Below, piece after piece: positions 16,554-24,688 of a DNA stretch of 51,856 nt. The notes beneath the pieces are model-generated. The model was not told the origin of the DNA, searched no databases, and saw only the letters and a program-made list of their open reading frames with translations. This DNA is from JBBAEV01 sp041655735 (GTDB lineage: Bacteria > Bacillota_I > Bacilli_A > RF39 > UBA660). The stretch is taken from contig JBBAEV010000003.1 in NCBI GenBank assembly GCA_041655735.1, positions 1 to 51,856 of the forward strand. The letters run 5' to 3'. The translations under genes were made by a program, and so were the position numbers. Numbering within the stretch: the first letter of the stretch is position 1; the number at the start of each line of letters is the position of its first letter.

Positions 16554-16971
16554 AATTAAAAGATATGGTACTTTTATTAAATATACTATATCAGCAGGCA
16601 TAGCATTCACAATAGATTTATCATTTTTTACTTTATTTAATAGATTGTTAAATGGAGTAATGGGAAGTTCTTCAATATTAATAAGTACATTATTAGCTAG
16701 AATAATATCTTCTTTTATAAATTATTTAATAAATAGAAACACAGTATTTGGAAGTAACAATAAAGGTAAAATTGATAATAATACCTTAATAAAATATTAT
16801 AGTTTAGTAGTAATACAATTATGTATATCAGCTTTATCAGTATATATAATACATATGTTTATTAAAATAGATGCAACTATTATAAAAGTGCCGGTAGATA
16901 TAATAATATTTATTATAAATTATTTTATTCAAAAACATATTATATTTAAGGAGTGTAAAAATGAAGTATAA
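16543..16971 (+). CDS. GtrA-family membrane protein (lipid-linked sugar flippase)
   Basis: 142 aa, four hydrophobic helices. FIKYTISAGIAFTIDLSFF, ARIISSFINYLINRNTVF and the C-terminal FIINYFIQKHIIFK carry the GtrA/GtcA signature spacing (N-Y-x-x-x-R-x-x-V-F and Q-K-x-x-x-F). GtrA/GtcA proteins are thought to move undecaprenyl-phosphate sugars to the outer face of the membrane. Overlaps both neighbours (11 bp each), so the operon is tightly coupled. Confidence 0.85.
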   Translation: MINEIKRYGTFIKYTISAGIAFTIDLSFFTLFNRLLNGVMGSSSILISTLLARIISSFINYLINRNTVFGSNNKGKIDNNTLIKYYSLVVIQLCISALSVYIIHMFIKIDATIIKVPVDIIIFIINYFIQKHIIFKECKNEV

Positions 16972-18769
16972 AAATAAAATTATATGCCTAATACTAGCGA
17001 TCATATCCTCTTTTTCTATATTAGTAGAATTAGATAAAAAAACCATTATTGAAGTAAGTGGCAAAAGTACTATAGGTTTAGCCTTCTTAATACTAGGATT
17101 GTTTTTATATAATTATTATAAAAATTATAAAAAAGAAGAAAGGTACATTGGTTTTAATATTCTAGCGATAATATTTTCTATATTTATGATCTTTGGTTAT
17201 AGTTATGATAAATTAAATAGTTGGGATTATGTCTTTGGTAATTTATCATTTATTTTAGTATCTATTATTAAGTTCATAGGCTTTTATACTTTATTTAGCA
17301 TAAGTATTCATAAATTATATATTTTAATTAAGAATAAGAAAATAAAAGAATATAGGAACAAATTAGTTAATAAGTTTTTAAAAAGACCAATTCTTTATAG
17401 TGCTATTATTATTCTTTTATGTTGGTTGCCATATATAATTAGTTTTTATCCTTCTATACTATCTCCTGATCCTACTAATCAAATAAAAAGCTTTTTTAAT
17501 ATTCCTACTAGATATATAGATGGAGTTCATTTAGTAGATGAAAATGTATTACTTACTAATGATAATCCCCTAATACATACTACTATACTGGGGGGAAGTG
17601 TAAAAATAGGACATGCTTTAGGTAATGATAATTTAGGATTATTTATTTATTCAATAATTCAAATAACTATATTATTATCGGTTTTTAGTTATTCTATTAA
17701 ATATCTTATAAAAGAAAAAGTGCCTAATATATTTATACTTATTACTTTAGGTATTTATAGTTTAATTCCTCTATTTCCTCTTTATGCGATGAGTGCAATT
17801 AAGGATGTTATATTTGGTGCTTTTATGTTTTTATACATAATAAAACTATATGATTTAATTAAATATAATAATTTTAATAATAAAGACTTCTTAAAACTCG
17901 CAATTCTTATATTACTAGTGTGTTTAACTAGAAATAATGGTATATATCATGTATTATTATCATTACCATTTGTATTAATATTTTTAAAAACAGTTAGAAA
18001 GAAAATATTATTAGTATTAGTATCTTCAATAACAATTTATCTTTTATTTTCAACTGTTGGTTTAAGTATATTACATGTAACACCAGGTAATAAAAGAGAG
18101 ATGTTTTCCATTCCTTTCCAACAAACTGCTAGATATGTAAAATATTATGGTGATGATTTAAATGATGAAGAAAAAGAAATAATTGATAAGGTATTATATA
18201 TAGATACTATCGCAGAAAGATATGATCCAGTAAAAGCTGATAAAGTAAAATATGGGTTTAATGCATTATCATCAAAAGAAGATTTTTCTAATTATTTAAA
18301 ATTATGGGGTAAGTTGTTTTTTAGACATCCTGATGCTTATATAGAAGCTACAGCGAATAATATCTATGGTTATTTTTACCCTAATACTACTAAATGGTAT
18401 ATATATTATAAAGAATATAAAGATAGATTAAATGAAACTGGTATATTTGATTATCATTATAATAATTTAAATGTTACTAGAAGTATATTATTTGGTTATG
18501 GCAAAGCGTTTCCTCGCATTCCAATAATTGGAATGTTTGCGAATATAGGATTTATGGTATGGATGTATTTATTTATGTTAGTATTTTTAATAAAAGAAAA
18601 ATTAAGTAAGTATATTGTAGTATTAGCTCCTGCTTTATCATTGATACTAGTATGTATAGCAGGGCCTGTAAATACATACTTTAGATATACATTACCATAT
18701 GTATTTGCTTTTCCAGTAACAGTAGCATTGTTATATAATTTATTTAAGAATAAAGAAAAATCACTATAA
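16961..18769 (+). CDS. Large polytopic membrane protein, probable GT-C glycosyltransferase (DUF6020-like)
   Basis: 602 aa, about 13 hydrophobic segments. After five N-terminal helices comes an outside loop (about residues 155-210) with FYPSILSPDPTNQIKSF and NDNPLIHTTILGG, where an acidic residue and His in the first large loop are as in GT-C enzymes. The last quarter has a long extracytoplasmic loop (about 370-510) and four more helices. In CsbB-GtcA-YfhO-type systems the third component is such a GT-C protein, which transfers the sugar from lipid carrier to a wall polymer. DUF6020 assignment is from memory of the P-D-x-x-x-Q and N-x-P-x-x-H-T pattern. Confidence 0.7.
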   Translation: MKYKNKIICLILAIISSFSILVELDKKTIIEVSGKSTIGLAFLILGLFLYNYYKNYKKEERYIGFNILAIIFSIFMIFGYSYDKLNSWDYVFGNLSFILVSIIKFIGFYTLFSISIHKLYILIKNKKIKEYRNKLVNKFLKRPILYSAIIILLCWLPYIISFYPSILSPDPTNQIKSFFNIPTRYIDGVHLVDENVLLTNDNPLIHTTILGGSVKIGHALGNDNLGLFIYSIIQITILLSVFSYSIKYLIKEKVPNIFILITLGIYSLIPLFPLYAMSAIKDVIFGAFMFLYIIKLYDLIKYNNFNNKDFLKLAILILLVCLTRNNGIYHVLLSLPFVLIFLKTVRKKILLVLVSSITIYLLFSTVGLSILHVTPGNKREMFSIPFQQTARYVKYYGDDLNDEEKEIIDKVLYIDTIAERYDPVKADKVKYGFNALSSKEDFSNYLKLWGKLFFRHPDAYIEATANNIYGYFYPNTTKWYIYYKEYKDRLNETGIFDYHYNNLNVTRSILFGYGKAFPRIPIIGMFANIGFMVWMYLFMLVFLIKEKLSKYIVVLAPALSLILVCIAGPVNTYFRYTLPYVFAFPVTVALLYNLFKNKEKSL

Positions 18770-18780
18770 AGTGATTTTTT
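18756..18780 (+). terminator. Terminator of the glycosylation operon
   Basis: AAAAATCACT/AGTGATTTTT around ATAA, overlapping the last stop codon. The tRNA-Lys remnant begins 10 bases later. Confidence 0.85.
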
Positions 18781-18789
18781 AATTATATA

Positions 18790-18831
18790 TGGTGTCCCGT
18801 AAAGAACTTGAACCTTTGATCAACTGGTTAA
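18790..18831 (-). pseudogene. tRNA-Lys 3' fragment (decayed copy; candidate att site)
   Basis: Read on the minus strand this equals the 3' part of the intact tRNA-Lys(CTT) at 22183-22258: encoded CCA, discriminator, acceptor ACGGGAC, T arm, variable loop and 3' anticodon stem. By direct comparison 37 of 42 positions agree, and similarity stops in the anticodon loop. D arm and 5' acceptor are missing, so it cannot make a functional tRNA. Same orientation as the intact gene 3.4 kb away. Confidence 0.85.
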
Positions 18832-18857
18832 AGAAGTTAAATATTATTATATCATAT

Positions 18858-18880
18858 ATAATGTAAAGCATTACATTTTT
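18858..18880 (-). terminator. Weak terminator after the lipoprotein gene
   Basis: AATGTAA/TTACATT hairpin with loop AGCA next to the lipoprotein stop; the minus-strand tail ATATAT is only weakly T-rich. Confidence 0.4.
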
Positions 18881-19604
18881 AGTTAAAATTATATTCTACT
18901 AAAGTAATTTTATATATTGTATATCCATCTTCTGATGTTTCAGAAATACTTAATGGATATTTAATATCAGGATTTATAACATAGTTGTATTGCCTTTTTT
19001 CATAGTCTCTATAAACCAAATCAACTTCGTAAGCCGAAAGCCCTAATATTTCTGTTTTGTTTTTTACGTTAACAGTGGTATACCCAGTTGCATTTGAAAT
19101 TGACTTTCCTTCTTCCCAAACAATGTCGTTTGGATTGAAATCAACTACAAGTCCATTTTGTTCATCCAATCTGCCAATTATTTCGTATATTCCTCCAGCC
19201 ATTTCACTTTTATCATAAGTAGCTTCAAAAAAACCTTCTTTTTTACTTAAAACAAAATTGGCTGTTTTATTATATGTTGTTTCTCCCGTAGGAGAAGTTC
19301 CAACAGAATAATAATTATAAACAGTTAACTCTACATCAAATTCATAATTACCATTTTCTAAGTCTTTAACATCTATGGTAACCCACCCTGTTCTGTCTTC
19401 ATTTCCATAAACAATATCATACTTAAAATATTGATTCCCATTATTACTTCTGTCCCATTTTTCCCATGGTCCTGTTGTTGGCCCGTTCCAAGTTGTTTCT
19501 TCAGCTTGTAATTCTTCATTATCGTTCTCAGTTGTTTTTCCTGAGCATCCTGCTAAAATAAAAATTGAGATAAAAACTAAAATAAGTGAAAATATTTTTT
19601 TCAT
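18879..19604 (-). CDS. Hypothetical lipoprotein (beta-rich)
   Basis: 241 aa. Signal FSLILVFISIFILAGCSG has a good lipobox (LAGC), so the mature protein is lipid-anchored outside the cell. The rest is rich in Trp, Tyr, Thr and Gly with alternating patterns (TTWNGPTTGPWEKWDR, VTIDVKDLENGNYEFDVEL), suggesting a beta-sandwich. No family recognised. I set the start at 19604 because AATAGGAGGATTATA precedes that ATG; the open frame extends six codons further. It lies between the tRNA-Lys fragment and a sortase gene, inside the putative island. Confidence 0.75.
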   Translation of the reverse strand: MKKIFSLILVFISIFILAGCSGKTTENDNEELQAEETTWNGPTTGPWEKWDRSNNGNQYFKYDIVYGNEDRTGWVTIDVKDLENGNYEFDVELTVYNYYSVGTSPTGETTYNKTANFVLSKKEGFFEATYDKSEMAGGIYEIIGRLDEQNGLVVDFNPNDIVWEEGKSISNATGYTTVNVKNKTEILGLSAYEVDLVYRDYEKRQYNYVINPDIKYPLSISETSEDGYTIYKITLVEYNFN

Positions 19605-19739
19605 TATAATCCTCCTATTCATATAATATATAAATTATATCACATATTTAAATAAATATTAACTTTGTTTTGAAATTTAAATGTTTTTATATAATTAATG
19701 CCTAGAATATTGATTTCGCCCTTTCTGAAAAAATGTCTT

Positions 19740-20465
19740 TTAATTAATTCTTCTTGCATGAATAACAAAACGAGCATCTTCTAATTCATAAGTACATGTA
19801 GACAATGTTAAAATTTTATCATCGGCTTCTAAAACAACATCTGTTTTATATTCAGACTTATCTTGAATCATATTTATAAATTTCAAAAATTCTTGATCAG
19901 AATTAAATTTAGTAATAATATAATAAAAATCTATACTTGTTATATAAGCTGAAAAAATTTCCCATTTTATTTCTTCTTCTAAAATATTAAAAATTATAAT
20001 ATTATTTCTATAAAAAAATTCTTTATCTTTATAATTCATTAACCCAGTAAACATTGTTTTATTATTAGTACGATGACCATAAATAATAGAATGTCTATCT
20101 GTCCCATCACCTTTATTTCTAAAATCCATAAAAATAGAACCTACACTTGTTTTTTCTCTCATAATGTTATGTCTTAAATAATAATCATTATTATTCGTTT
20201 TTAAAACTGGATAATCTATATTTGTCTCAGGAATTCTTATCCAACCTATCACATCTTTATTAATTTTTAATAAAGGGTCAAATTTTTGTTGAAAAGAGTT
20301 TTCTTCTTCATCTTTCTCATCTTCTTTTTGATAATAAATTTCCTTTATTTCTTCATTAATTTTTCTGTTCTTGTAATCATTATAAAAAAAACATAATGCA
20401 ATTATTATAATAAAAATAATGGTTATTAATAATTTTATATATTTAAACTTTTTTTTATTTTTCAT
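19740..20465 (-). CDS. srtB: Class B sortase (first copy)
   Basis: 241 aa. One N-terminal membrane anchor (about 10-28), a charged linker, then the sortase domain. NKDVIGWIRIPETNIDYPVL opens the domain as in SrtB; catalytic His131 in IIYGHR, Cys224 in TLSTC and Arg232 in EDARFVIHAR complete the triad. Sortase B cuts NPxT-type signals and links the protein to peptidoglycan. The upstream gene encodes a protein ending with an NPKTG signal, the obvious substrate. The insertion between His and Cys (about 165-215) is SrtB-like. Confidence 0.92.
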   Translation of the reverse strand: MKNKKKFKYIKLLITIIFIIIIALCFFYNDYKNRKINEEIKEIYYQKEDEKDEEENSFQQKFDPLLKINKDVIGWIRIPETNIDYPVLKTNNNDYYLRHNIMREKTSVGSIFMDFRNKGDGTDRHSIIYGHRTNNKTMFTGLMNYKDKEFFYRNNIIIFNILEEEIKWEIFSAYITSIDFYYIITKFNSDQEFLKFINMIQDKSEYKTDVVLEADDKILTLSTCTYELEDARFVIHARRIN

Positions 20466-20531
20466 TTAAACACCACTATTCTATAATAAAAAAACAGAAC
20501 CAAAAAAACATTGTTCTATTTTTATTTGCTT

Positions 20532-21946
20532 TTAACAAATGTGTTTTATTCTTGTTTTAATAAAATATGCACCAACAAACAAAGTCGTAATTAACAGCCA
20601 TAAACTATTCCCTGTTACACCTGTTTTTGGATTTGGAACAAAGTTTTCTTCAGACAAGCTAATTACATATTCTGTAAAATGATTAACTGGTATTGTTAAT
20701 ATATCAGTATCTGGATCATACACAACTTTAGTTATATCTAAATATTCAGAAATATCTTCAACTAAAGTTTCTCCATCTTTAACACTAAAACTTAAATAAT
20801 CTAAAAAGTTATCTGCAGTTACTCCTTCTAGCCCTAAACTAGACATTGCATTATAGAATTTAATTGTAGCTTCTTTTCCAGCTAAGAAAGATAAAGTTGA
20901 TGTATCCACCTTTGCTTTTAATACTTTTTTTTCTCCATCAAAACCAATATTTACTGCAGTAGCAAGCAATTCTAATTGTTCAATGTTTTGGATAAGATGT
21001 AAGCCAGCTCCAAAAGTAACACTTCCTACACCGGCAGCCGTAAGTTCAAACTCTTCTACTGTTTCATATAAATTTCCTAATTGGTTGAAGTTTGGAATTT
21101 CAATATCATCAAGTCCTGATAATGTACTTGGAAGAACCCAAACAAAGACAGTTTCTTCTCCTGATTCTTCAGATCCTGGGATCCAATCAATTGCGCCAAA
21201 TGGTTTGGTATTTTTAAAAATAAAATCATCTTCATCATCGTCATATAATTCAATTGTATAACCTAGAAAACCAAAAGGTAATCCTTCTTTAACAATTCCG
21301 GTTACAGTTACTTCTCCAGCAACAGGATTTATATCAAAATAATAACCTTTTTCATCCTGTTCCATACCTTCAAACACTTCTATTTCTTCTAATTCACCTT
21401 CACCCATAATACCTATATAGATTTTCCCTGATGTAAATTTATCTCCAACGGAATTTATATAGCCTTGTTCATCTATATCCCTAGGTAAATCTACAAGGGT
21501 GAATTCAAAAGTATCCCCACTAAAATAAAATAGATCTAAAGGTTCATCTACAAACTCATGTTCTTCATAAATAATAGTTGTAGTAACACTATTAGTTATT
21601 TCAGTATCACCATCAACTTCTAGTATAAGATTTAACTCTACTTGACCATGATAAAAATTACGCCATGTCATCGGATTTCCTGAAGAAACCCTTACTAATT
21701 CAACTGTATCAAAAGCTGGAATAGTTAATGTTTGACCTTCTTCATAAGCAAAATGATCCATTTCTCGATCTAAAGTCTGCCATCCAGCTATATTTGCTAT
21801 AATATCTCCTGAAATTACTACCTCTTCATCAGTTAAATTATAAACAAATAATTCTCTAGTTATGGTTATAATCTCAAAGCAATCATTATCAATATAGAAC
21901 ATAAAGATAAAAACAATACTACAAAACCAATTAAATTTTTTTTCAT
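20532..21946 (-). pseudogene. NPKTG-anchored surface protein with frame disruption after the signal
   Basis: The main open frame (20532-21902, 456 codons) encodes an acidic, beta-rich surface protein ending in a sorting signal: NPKTG, a hydrophobic stretch (LWLLITTLFVGAYFI) and KTRIKH. It lacks a proper start. An ATG with a good AGGAG site lies at 21944-21946 and opens a frame with a convincing signal peptide (MKKNLIGFVVLFLSLCSILI) that stops after 26 codons. The two frames differ by one base; an A8 tract directly after that ATG becomes in-frame with the long ORF if it is A9. A decayed gene, a phase-variable gene or a sequencing slip are all possible. Sortase substrate of the adjacent srtB. 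Confidence 0.75.
21936..21943 (-). repeat. A8 homopolymer immediately after the start codon of the surface protein
   Basis: Eight T's on the plus strand between the ATG and the rest of the coding frame. Length 8 gives the short signal-peptide frame; length 9 would join the start codon to the 456-codon frame. Confidence 0.8.
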
Positions 21947-22143
21947 TAGTATTCTCCTTTCAATAATATCATACCACATTTTGGAAATCTATTCAAATTT
22001 GTAGATAAGTAACATTAAATTCTATGCTATCCCATTTATATTTTCAGTAAATAAGTAATTTTTTTAACCCTCTTAACAAGTTTTTCCAGAATTAAAATAT
22101 GAAATGGCGGTAAAATGCCGGTTTTTTAATATTTTATAACATT

Positions 22144-22168
22144 AAAAAAAGCTTGTGATTTCTCACAA
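22144..22168 (-). terminator. Terminator after the tRNA-Val/tRNA-Lys pair
   Basis: TTGTGA/TCACAA stem with a 4-nt loop and a T7 run on the minus strand, 15 bases past tRNA-Lys. The interval 21947-22143 shows no gene on either strand. Confidence 0.8.
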
Positions 22169-22182
22169 TCCTTTATATACAT

Positions 22183-22258
22183 TGGTGTCCCGTAAAGGAC
22201 TCGAACCTTTGACCCACTGATTAAGAGTCAGTTGCTCTACCAACTGAGCTAACGGGAC
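22183..22258 (-). tRNA. tRNA-Lys (CTT)
   Basis: 76 nt with CCA. Acceptor GTCCCGT/ACGGGAC, anticodon loop CTCTTAA (CTT, reads AAG). Its 3' part is duplicated as a decayed fragment at 18790-18831. Confidence 0.95.
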
Positions 22259-22266
22259 ATACTACT

Positions 22267-22342
22267 GGTGGATAATATAGGATTCGAACCTATGACCTCT
22301 ACTACGTCAAAGTAGCGCTCTAACCAACTGAGCTAATCATCC
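22267..22342 (-). tRNA. tRNA-Val (GAC)
   Basis: 76 nt with CCA. Acceptor GGATGAT/ATTATCC, anticodon loop TTGACGT (GAC). Lies 44 nt downstream of the prs-like gene, so the two tRNAs may be cotranscribed with it. Confidence 0.92.
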
Positions 22343-22385
22343 ACAAGTATTAATATTTTACAATATTTTATTAATAAAAACAATA

Positions 22386-23480
22386 TTATTTATTATCTTT
22401 GTTATATTTTACTTCAATTCTTTTTAATATCTCAGCCTTGCCATTTAATAAAGGAGTTAAAGAATGTTGATGATATAAGGTATTAATTATATTTGCTAAA
22501 AACTTAGAGCAATCTACCTCACATAACCACTGTCTTTCTTTCGCGATACTAGGAATATAAGATAAGTTAGAAGTATATAATCTTTTTATTTTTTTTGTTT
22601 TGAAATATTTATCAAATTCTTTTAATCCATTAGTAAACCAGGCAAAAGTACAAAAAATATATATATTATTAGCCTTTCTTTCGTATATTTGTTTTACAAT
22701 ATCTAAAATAGAATCTCCTGAAGCAATCATATCATCTACGACAATAATGTCTTTTCCCTTAATACTAGGACCTATATATTCATGAGCTACAATAGGATTC
22801 TTTCCATCTACAATAATTGATAAGTCTCTTCTTTTATAAAACATACCAGCATCACAACCTAATATATCAGCATAATATCTGGCTCTGTCCATAGCTCCAA
22901 CATCAGGACTTACTACTAATAAATTTTTAAAATTAACATCTTCTTTTTTTATAAAATCATTAAGCATAATATGAGTAGGATAAAAGTTTTCAAATGATAA
23001 ACAAGGTATTGCATTTTGAACATTAGGATCATGGGCATCAAAAGTAATAATATTTTTTATTCCTAATCTTTCTAACTCTTGTAGAGACATGGCACAATCA
23101 AGTGATTCTCTACCTTTTCTTTTATGTTGTCTAGAAGCATATAAATACGGCATAATAATACTTATTTTAGAGGCGTTACCACCAATAGCAGATATAACCC
23201 TCTTAATATCTTGAAAGTGATCATCAGGTCCCATATAGTTTGTATTATTAAATAGTTTATAAGTACAATTCAAGTTACTTACATCAGATAATATAAATAT
23301 GTTCTTTTCTCTTATTGTTTCTTTAATAACAATTTTACCTTCGCCATTATTAAATCTTACTTGGTTAATAGGAATAATATAGTTCTTTTTAGTTTTATTT
23401 ATTGTTTGTAAATGTTTATTTACCTTTTCTCCTAGCTCTTTACAATTTTCTAATACTATAAGACCTAATTTATCTTCCAT
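22386..23480 (-). CDS. prs: Ribose-phosphate pyrophosphokinase (PRPP synthetase), long form
   Basis: 364 aa, about 45 more than the usual 315-320. FNNGEGKIVIKETIREKNIF, MPYLYASRQHKRKGRE (ATP/ribose-phosphate contacts), ITFDAHDPNVQNAIP and the PRPP loop VVDDMIASGDS are readable in the correct order. It makes PRPP from ATP and ribose 5-phosphate for nucleotide, His and Trp synthesis. The flexible and regulatory loops are diverged from Bacillus Prs and the C-terminus carries an extra segment, so allosteric control may differ. Second-copy or non-canonical type cannot be excluded. The GGTGG ribosome site is clear. Confidence 0.85.
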   Translation of the reverse strand: MEDKLGLIVLENCKELGEKVNKHLQTINKTKKNYIIPINQVRFNNGEGKIVIKETIREKNIFILSDVSNLNCTYKLFNNTNYMGPDDHFQDIKRVISAIGGNASKISIIMPYLYASRQHKRKGRESLDCAMSLQELERLGIKNIITFDAHDPNVQNAIPCLSFENFYPTHIMLNDFIKKEDVNFKNLLVVSPDVGAMDRARYYADILGCDAGMFYKRRDLSIIVDGKNPIVAHEYIGPSIKGKDIIVVDDMIASGDSILDIVKQIYERKANNIYIFCTFAWFTNGLKEFDKYFKTKKIKRLYTSNLSYIPSIAKERQWLCEVDCSKFLANIINTLYHQHSLTPLLNGKAEILKRIEVKYNKDNK

Positions 23481-23545
23481 TTTTTATCTCCACCTCATAC
23501 TCTCATTTTAAAACAATATTAGATATATAACAAGGTATAAAAGAT

Positions 23546-23569
23546 AAAAATCAACTAAATAGTTGATTT
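23546..23569 (-). terminator. Terminator after tRNA-Thr
   Basis: AAATCAACT/AGTTGATTT with loop AAAT and TTTTTATC on the minus strand. Confidence 0.75.
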
Positions 23570-23579
23570 CTTTATAAAA

Positions 23580-23655
23580 TGGTGCCGAAAGTAGGAATCG
23601 AACCCACAACCTACTGATTACGATTCAGGTGCTCTACCAATTGAGCTATTTCGGC
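23580..23655 (-). tRNA. tRNA-Thr (CGT)
   Basis: 76 nt with CCA. Acceptor GCCGAAA/TTTCGGC, anticodon loop ATCGTAA (CGT). The outer pair of the anticodon stem (27-43) is a C-T mismatch; otherwise canonical. Marks the left edge of the second sortase cassette. Confidence 0.9.
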
Positions 23656-23684
23656 ACAAATAAATTATAACATGTATAATGAAG

Positions 23685-23717
23685 GACATAAATAGTTAAA
23701 GACTATTATGTCTTTTT
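23685..23717 (+). terminator. Hairpin with T-run upstream of the second sortase
   Basis: GACATAAATAGT pairs with ACTATTATGTC (one bulged A) over a 5-nt loop, followed by TTTTT. No plus-strand gene precedes it, so it may be an attenuator or block antisense readthrough. Confidence 0.5.
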
Positions 23718-23738
23718 CTATTTATGATTTATAATAAC

Positions 23739-23760
23739 TTTATCTCATATTTGAGATAAA
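23739..23760. promoter_or_regulatory. Inverted repeat upstream of the second sortase (possible operator)
   Basis: Perfect 9-bp arms TTTATCTCA/TGAGATAAA with a 4-nt centre, about 50 nt before the sortase start codon. Confidence 0.4.
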
Positions 23761-23811
23761 AATTTAAATTATTTTGTTGTATTATATGATAAAATAGATA
23801 TGGGTGAAAGT

Positions 23812-24639
23812 ATGAATAGTAAAAAGTATAAATTAAAAATAAGAAATATAACCTTTTCAATATTGATTTTAATTTTTACAATAGGCTTTTTTATTTCTGT
23901 ATATAATATTATAAAATGGAAATTAGATAATGACAAGATTAATAAACAAATTGACAAAATATATAATAATGTTGAAATAAACGAAACTATAGATGATAAT
24001 TATACTAAAATAATTGAACAAACTGATCAAATACAAAAATCAAATCCTTATTGGGATTTTATTAAAATGAATTTAATTGATGTGGACTTTAAAAAACTAA
24101 AATCAATAAATTCATCTACTAAGGGATGGATAAAAATAAATGGGACAAATATCAACTATCCTTTTGTTCAAGATAATGATAATGAATATTATTTAAATCA
24201 TTCTTTTGATAAATCATATAATAAAGCTGGATGGGTATTCCTAGATTATAGAAATAATATTAAACTAATAGATAAAAATACAATTATTTATGCACACAGC
24301 AGATTAGATAATACTATGTTTGGTTCCCTTAAAAAGATATTAAAAAATAGTTGGTATGACAACCCAAATAATCACGTTATAAGAATGTCTACTGAACACC
24401 ATAATACATTATGGCAAATATTTAGTATTTATATCATTAATACAACAAATGATTATATTAAAGTATCATTCGACAACAAAGAATTTAAAGACTTTGGACA
24501 AATGTTACTAGAACGTAGTAAATATAATTTTAATACTAGCATTAATGAAGATGATAAAATTTTGACTCTATCAACATGTTATAATAAAACAAAAAAAGTT
24601 GTCATGCATGCTAAACTCATAAAAATAAAAAATAAATAA
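23812..24639 (+). CDS. Class B sortase-like protein with Lys at the catalytic Arg position
   Basis: 275 aa. Membrane anchor at about 13-33, helical linker, then the sortase domain: STKGWIKINGTNINYPFVQ, His162 in IIYAHSR and Cys256 in TLSTC. The third catalytic residue, an Arg six to ten residues after the Cys in sortases B, aligns with Lys262 (NKTKKVVMHAK); no Arg exists between the Cys and the end. The other sortase in the window keeps the Arg. The start is at 23812, where GGGTGAAAGT is well spaced; an ATG at 23800 is also in frame. It faces, convergently, a gene for an NPQTF-anchored protein. Confidence 0.85.
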   Translation: MNSKKYKLKIRNITFSILILIFTIGFFISVYNIIKWKLDNDKINKQIDKIYNNVEINETIDDNYTKIIEQTDQIQKSNPYWDFIKMNLIDVDFKKLKSINSSTKGWIKINGTNINYPFVQDNDNEYYLNHSFDKSYNKAGWVFLDYRNNIKLIDKNTIIYAHSRLDNTMFGSLKKILKNSWYDNPNNHVIRMSTEHHNTLWQIFSIYIINTTNDYIKVSFDNKEFKDFGQMLLERSKYNFNTSINEDDKILTLSTCYNKTKKVVMHAKLIKIKNK

Positions 24640-24652
24640 TTATCATATTTAA

Positions 24653-24677
24653 AAGGACAAGAATAATTCTTGTCCTT
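24653..24677. terminator. Bidirectional terminator between sortase and anchored protein
   Basis: AAGGACAAGAA/TTCTTGTCCTT with loop TAA in the convergent gap. Confidence 0.85.
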
Positions 24678-24688
24678 CTTATTTATTT

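Noticed and set aside
16543..16971. Possible mycoplasma-type code with TGA as Trp, given the AT-rich sequence
   Set aside because: Several genes end at TGA with normal family lengths (yidD, DUF2304) and all conserved Trp are TGG.
18790..22258. Active prophage or integrative element
   Set aside because: No integrase, excisionase, replication or structural genes lie between the tRNA copies; only a remnant can be claimed.
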